Below are positions 5,527 through 8,151 of a stretch of 8,151 nucleotides of DNA, in pieces. The position numbers and the translations under genes were made by a program. The number at the start of each line of letters is the position of its first letter. Positions within the stretch are counted from its first letter, which is position 1. The stretch is from an uncultured Clostridium sp. Lineage in GTDB: Bacteria; Bacillota; Clostridia; TANB77; CAG-508. The notes beneath the pieces were generated by a model. That model was not told where the DNA came from, ran no database searches, and worked only from the letters and a program-made list of their open reading frames with translations. Location of the stretch: assembly GCA_947057505.1 (NCBI GenBank), contig CAMSEM010000054.1:1-8151 (forward strand), given 5' to 3'.

Positions 5527-5733
5527 ATGAAAGAAATCATATTAAAAGTAGAAGGTATGATGTGCGCAGGGTGTGAAAAAAGAATTCAAAATGCAGTAAG
5601 TATGATAGAAGGTATAGAAAAAGTAATTGCAAATCATGAAAATGGAACAGTTACTGTCAATTGCAATGAAGCGGTAGATGTAAATACAGTCAAAGAAAAA
5701 ATACAAAATATTGGTTTTGATGTAAAGGAATAA
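5527..5733 (+). CDS. copZ: CopZ-like copper chaperone (HMA domain)
   Basis: A 68-residue single HMA domain with the motif VEGMMCAGCEKRI, Cys13 and Cys16, which binds Cu(I) between the two thiols. The Met before the motif (GMxCxxC) is typical of copper chaperones, unlike the GLDCANC of the zinc/cadmium-type HMA protein at 1768. The expected role is to carry Cu(I) in the cytosol to CopA, whose gene starts seven bases downstream. The start is ATG 5527; an in-frame GTG at 5515 overlaps the ribosome binding site AAAAGGAG (5508-5515) and cannot use it. No copper-responsive operator or clear promoter is visible in the 42 bases between the thioesterase and this gene. Confidence 0.9.
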   Translation: MKEIILKVEGMMCAGCEKRIQNAVSMIEGIEKVIANHENGTVTVNCNEAVDVNTVKEKIQNIGFDVKE

Positions 5734-5740
5734 AGAAAAC

Positions 5741-7948
5741 ATGAAAAAAATAATTTTAAGTATTGAAGGTATGACTTGCAGTGCATGTTCTAATGGGTTA
5801 GAAAAGTACTTAAATAAACAAAAAGGAATAAATAATGCCTCTGTCAATTTAGTAATGGCAAATGCTCTAATTGAATATGATGAGGAAATTCTAAATCAAA
5901 CCCAAATAGAAGAATTTGTAAAAGAAGCAGGATTTAAAAGCTTAGGAATATATAAAGAAGAAGCGCTAGAACAAAAAAGAAAAAGCCAAAAAAGCAAATT
6001 TATTTTCTTTTCTATTTTAGCAGTTATACTTATGTATGTTTCAATGGGACATATGATAGGTTTGCCAACTATTCCAGCCTTTAACATGCATGAAAATCCA
6101 ATTACCTATACTATTTCATTATTTATATTAACCATTCCATTTTTAATTTATGGATGGGATATTATCAAGAATGGGTATAAAAATTTAATACATAAAACAC
6201 CTAATATGGATACTTTAGTTGGTATTGGGGTAATTAGCAGTATGCTATATAGTTTATATAGCATGTATATGGTTTTAAAAGGAAATCATCACTATGTAGA
6301 AAATTTGTATTTTGAATCAGCAGCTATTGTGATATTTTTTATAAAGTTGGGAAGATACATAGATGGAATAAGCAAAGATAAAACAAAGCAAGCAATACAA
6401 AACTTAGTCAAAATTACACCAAATCATGCAATCATAAAAAGAGATGGAAAAGAAAAAACAGTAACTCTTGATGAAATTAGAAAAGGCGATATTGTAATTG
6501 CAAGGCCAGGAGAAAAAATTGCAGTAGATGGAGAAATTATACTTGGAAAATCACATTTAGATGAATCTTTTATTACAGGGGAAAGCAAGCCAGTAAATAA
6601 AACAGTAGGAGAAAAAGTGATTGCTGGAAGCATTAATTATGATGGATATTTAGAATACAAAGCAGAAAAAATAGGAAATAAATCTACTATTTCAGAGATT
6701 GTAAAACTGGTAATAGAAGCAACAAATACTAAAGCACCAATTGCAAAAATAGCAGATACAGTAAGTAGTTATTTTGTGCCAACAGTAATTGCAATAGCAA
6801 TGATTACATTTTTAGTATATCTAATGCAAGGAAAAGACTTTTCGGTAGCAATAGCTACCTTTGTTACTATTTTAGTAGTAGCATGCCCTTGTAGTTTAGG
6901 GCTAGCCACCCCACTGGCTGTTGTAATAAGTGAAGGCGTATGCGCCAAAAAAGGAATTTTAGTAAAGAAAAGCGAAATTTTAGAAAATGCACAAAAAGTA
7001 GATACGATTGTATTTGATAAAACAGGAACAATTACCTATGGAACTTTAAAAATAGCTAAAGTAATAAATTATACCAATTTAAAAGAAGAAGAAATAGTAC
7101 ACTTAGCAGGAAGTTTAGAAGCTAAATCAAACCATCCAATAGGAAAAACTTTTACAAGTTATATGAAAGAGAAAAAAATGCAGCCTTTTGAAGTAGAAGA
7201 ATTTCAAGATATTAGTGGTTTGGGTATTAAAGGAAAAATGCAAGGCGAAGAACTACTAGTAGGAAATAGTAAACTAATGGAACAATGCCAAATTGCACTA
7301 GATAATATACAAAAGGAACAAGAACAAAAACTAGCTGAGCAAGGAAATAGCATAGTATATATAGCAAAAAGTAAAAAGCTAATAGCAATAATTGGCGTAA
7401 ATGACATGATAAGAAATAATGTAAAAGAAGTAATACAAAGCTTAAAAAAGAAAAAAATTAAAATCATTATGCTTACAGGAGATAATAAGCAAACAGCAGA
7501 AAAAATAGCAAAAGATATTGGGATTACAAGAGTAATTGCAGGAGTATTACCAGCAGAAAAAGCAAATACCATTAAAGAATTAAAAAAAGAAAATAAATAT
7601 GTTATGATGTGTGGAGATGGTATCAATGATAGCCCAGCATTGGCTAGTAGCAATATTGGCGTAAGTGTGCACAGTGGAACAGACATAGCTATGGATTCTT
7701 CTAGTGTTATTTTAACAAGAAATGACCTAAATAGTATATTAGAGCTAATTGATATTAGTAAAAAAACAATAAGAAATATTAAACAAAATTTGTTTTGGGC
7801 ATTCTTTTATAATACTTTAATGATACCAGTAGCAATGGGAGTTTTAGCACCACTTGGAATTACCATTAACCCAATGATAGCAAGTGCTGCCATGGTGTTA
7901 AGTAGTATTACAGTTATTTTAAATGCACTAAGGTTAAGGAGGGCATAA
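5741..7948 (+). CDS. copA: Cu+-exporting P1B-1-type ATPase CopA
   Basis: A 735-residue membrane pump that exports Cu(I) using ATP. One N-terminal HMA domain occupies about residues 1-66 (GMTCSAC, Cys13/Cys16). Membrane helices lie near 86-104, 122-140, 157-178, 189-207, 343-362, 368-395, 684-702 and 709-729. Motifs in order: TGE (279-281), CPC (382-384, in CPCSLGLATP), Asp426 in DKTGTIT, HP (465-466), TGD (579-581) and GDGINDSPALA (from 625). Tyr690-Asn691 in helix 7 and Met718 with Ser722 in helix 8 are the copper-class signature, which separates it from the P1B-2 pump at 2051. Length is normal for a CopA with one HMA domain. AAAGGA at 5724-5729 precedes the start, seven bases after the copZ stop, so the two are surely co-transcribed. 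No strong terminator follows; 7948-7964 holds only a short A/T-rich palindrome running into Ts. Confidence 0.96.
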   Translation: MKKIILSIEGMTCSACSNGLEKYLNKQKGINNASVNLVMANALIEYDEEILNQTQIEEFVKEAGFKSLGIYKEEALEQKRKSQKSKFIFFSILAVILMYVSMGHMIGLPTIPAFNMHENPITYTISLFILTIPFLIYGWDIIKNGYKNLIHKTPNMDTLVGIGVISSMLYSLYSMYMVLKGNHHYVENLYFESAAIVIFFIKLGRYIDGISKDKTKQAIQNLVKITPNHAIIKRDGKEKTVTLDEIRKGDIVIARPGEKIAVDGEIILGKSHLDESFITGESKPVNKTVGEKVIAGSINYDGYLEYKAEKIGNKSTISEIVKLVIEATNTKAPIAKIADTVSSYFVPTVIAIAMITFLVYLMQGKDFSVAIATFVTILVVACPCSLGLATPLAVVISEGVCAKKGILVKKSEILENAQKVDTIVFDKTGTITYGTLKIAKVINYTNLKEEEIVHLAGSLEAKSNHPIGKTFTSYMKEKKMQPFEVEEFQDISGLGIKGKMQGEELLVGNSKLMEQCQIALDNIQKEQEQKLAEQGNSIVYIAKSKKLIAIIGVNDMIRNNVKEVIQSLKKKKIKIIMLTGDNKQTAEKIAKDIGITRVIAGVLPAEKANTIKELKKENKYVMMCGDGINDSPALASSNIGVSVHSGTDIAMDSSSVILTRNDLNSILELIDISKKTIRNIKQNLFWAFFYNTLMIPVAMGVLAPLGITINPMIASAAMVLSSITVILNALRLRRA

Positions 7949-7963
7949 AAATATATTTTTTTC

Positions 7964-7992
7964 TTGATTTATAAAATGATTTGTGATATAAA
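7964..7992 (+). promoter_or_regulatory. Predicted extended -10 promoter before the right-edge gene
   Basis: TTGATT (7964-7969) and TATAAA (7987-7992) have a 17-bp spacer, and TG at 7984-7985 adds an extended -10. Transcription would begin near 7999, about 40 bases before the gene at 8039. It suggests the last gene is separate from the copper operon, although no real terminator lies between. Confidence 0.55.
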
Positions 7993-8012
7993 ATGGAAGG
8001 TAAGGAAACAAA

Positions 8013-8036
8013 ATGAATAACGGAGGGAGAAAATAA
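8013..8036 (+). other. Possible seven-codon leader reading frame
   Basis: ATG at 8013 opens a seven-codon frame (MNNGGRK, stop at 8034-8036) preceded by AAGGAA at 8003-8008. Its GGA-GGG codons are themselves the ribosome binding site of the gene at 8039, and it stops two bases before that start. It could couple or hinder initiation downstream, or may be accidental. Confidence 0.2.
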
Positions 8037-8038
8037 AA

Positions 8039-8151
8039 ATGGAAGTAAACGAAGAAAAAAGAGCAAAATTTATGGAAAATGCAGGTAAAAGAGTAAATAA
8101 GGTAATACATGATATTGAAATTTTAGAACCAATGTCTAGAAGTAGTGTATA
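8039..8151 (+). CDS. Unidentified small protein, truncated by the window edge
   Basis: The first 37 codons are visible, opening MEVNEEKRAKFMENAGKRVN. They are charged and predicted helical (residues 4-30), then reach a Ser/Arg-rich turn (SRSSV); the last two bases, TA, leave a Tyr or a stop. The start has GGAGG at 8022-8026, twelve bases upstream, slightly far, and a predicted promoter at 7964-7992. The pattern of a basic N-terminal helix with KRVNKVI, then a Leu-rich segment and a Ser-rich turn, reminds me of a family of short uncharacterised Clostridia proteins with an R(V/T)NK(V/I) motif, often near mobile elements. That resemblance is from memory and weak, so no function is given. Confidence 0.6.
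   Translation, partial: MEVNEEKRAKFMENAGKRVNKVIHDIEILEPMSRSSV

Noticed and set aside
7204..7686. A 160-codon open frame on the minus strand
   Set aside because: A shadow of the conserved copA nucleotide-binding region, with a Phe/Ser/Leu/Ile-rich translation and no independent support.
1..8151. CRISPR array, tRNA/rRNA genes, insertion sequence transposase, toxin-antitoxin or phage-defence genes
   Set aside because: No regularly spaced repeats, cloverleaf, transposase motifs or matching protein pairs were seen on either strand.

Overview
The window is AT-rich DNA from a low-GC Gram-positive bacterium, most likely a member of the Clostridia. The pointers are strong AGGAGG-type ribosome binding sites, consensus TTGACA/TATAAT promoters, a long U-tailed intrinsic terminator, A-ending codons throughout, and CadC-, CadA- and CopA-like genes of the Firmicutes type. 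All genes read on the + strand. The species cannot be named from the sequence alone.

Layout. (1) 1-210 is a leader region with a good promoter and a small foldable 5' UTR. (2) 211-1081 holds an HD-superfamily phosphohydrolase-like gene and a 60-residue single-span membrane protein, closed by a strong terminator at 1084-1130. (3) 1170-3907 is a zinc/cadmium/lead resistance operon: a promoter overlapped by an ArsR/SmtB operator, a CadC-like repressor with two potential metal sites, a stand-alone heavy-metal-associated (HMA) domain protein, and a P1B-2 ATPase that lacks its own HMA domain. (4) 3914-4053 is a roughly 140-bp non-coding element bounded by near-perfect 24-bp inverted arms, with two further internal hairpins. 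(5) 4137-7948 holds four tightly packed genes: an m5C RNA methyltransferase, a hotdog thioesterase, a CopZ-like copper chaperone and a CopA copper ATPase. (6) A promoter at 7964-7992 leads to a small unidentified gene cut by the right edge.

How the genes work together. In block 3 the repressor should sit on its operator until Cd/Zn/Pb binds, then release transcription of the HMA protein and the efflux pump. The HMA protein may serve as a separate metal-delivery or regulatory domain for the pump. In block 5 CopZ carries Cu(I) and CopA exports it. No copper regulator (CsoR or CopY) and no clear copZ promoter lie next to them, so copZ-copA may be read from the promoter in front of the RNA methyltransferase.

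Novelty. The coding content is ordinary metal homeostasis plus housekeeping, and I see no undescribed multi-gene system. The least explained items are the structured element at 3914-4053 and the foldable leader of the HD gene.
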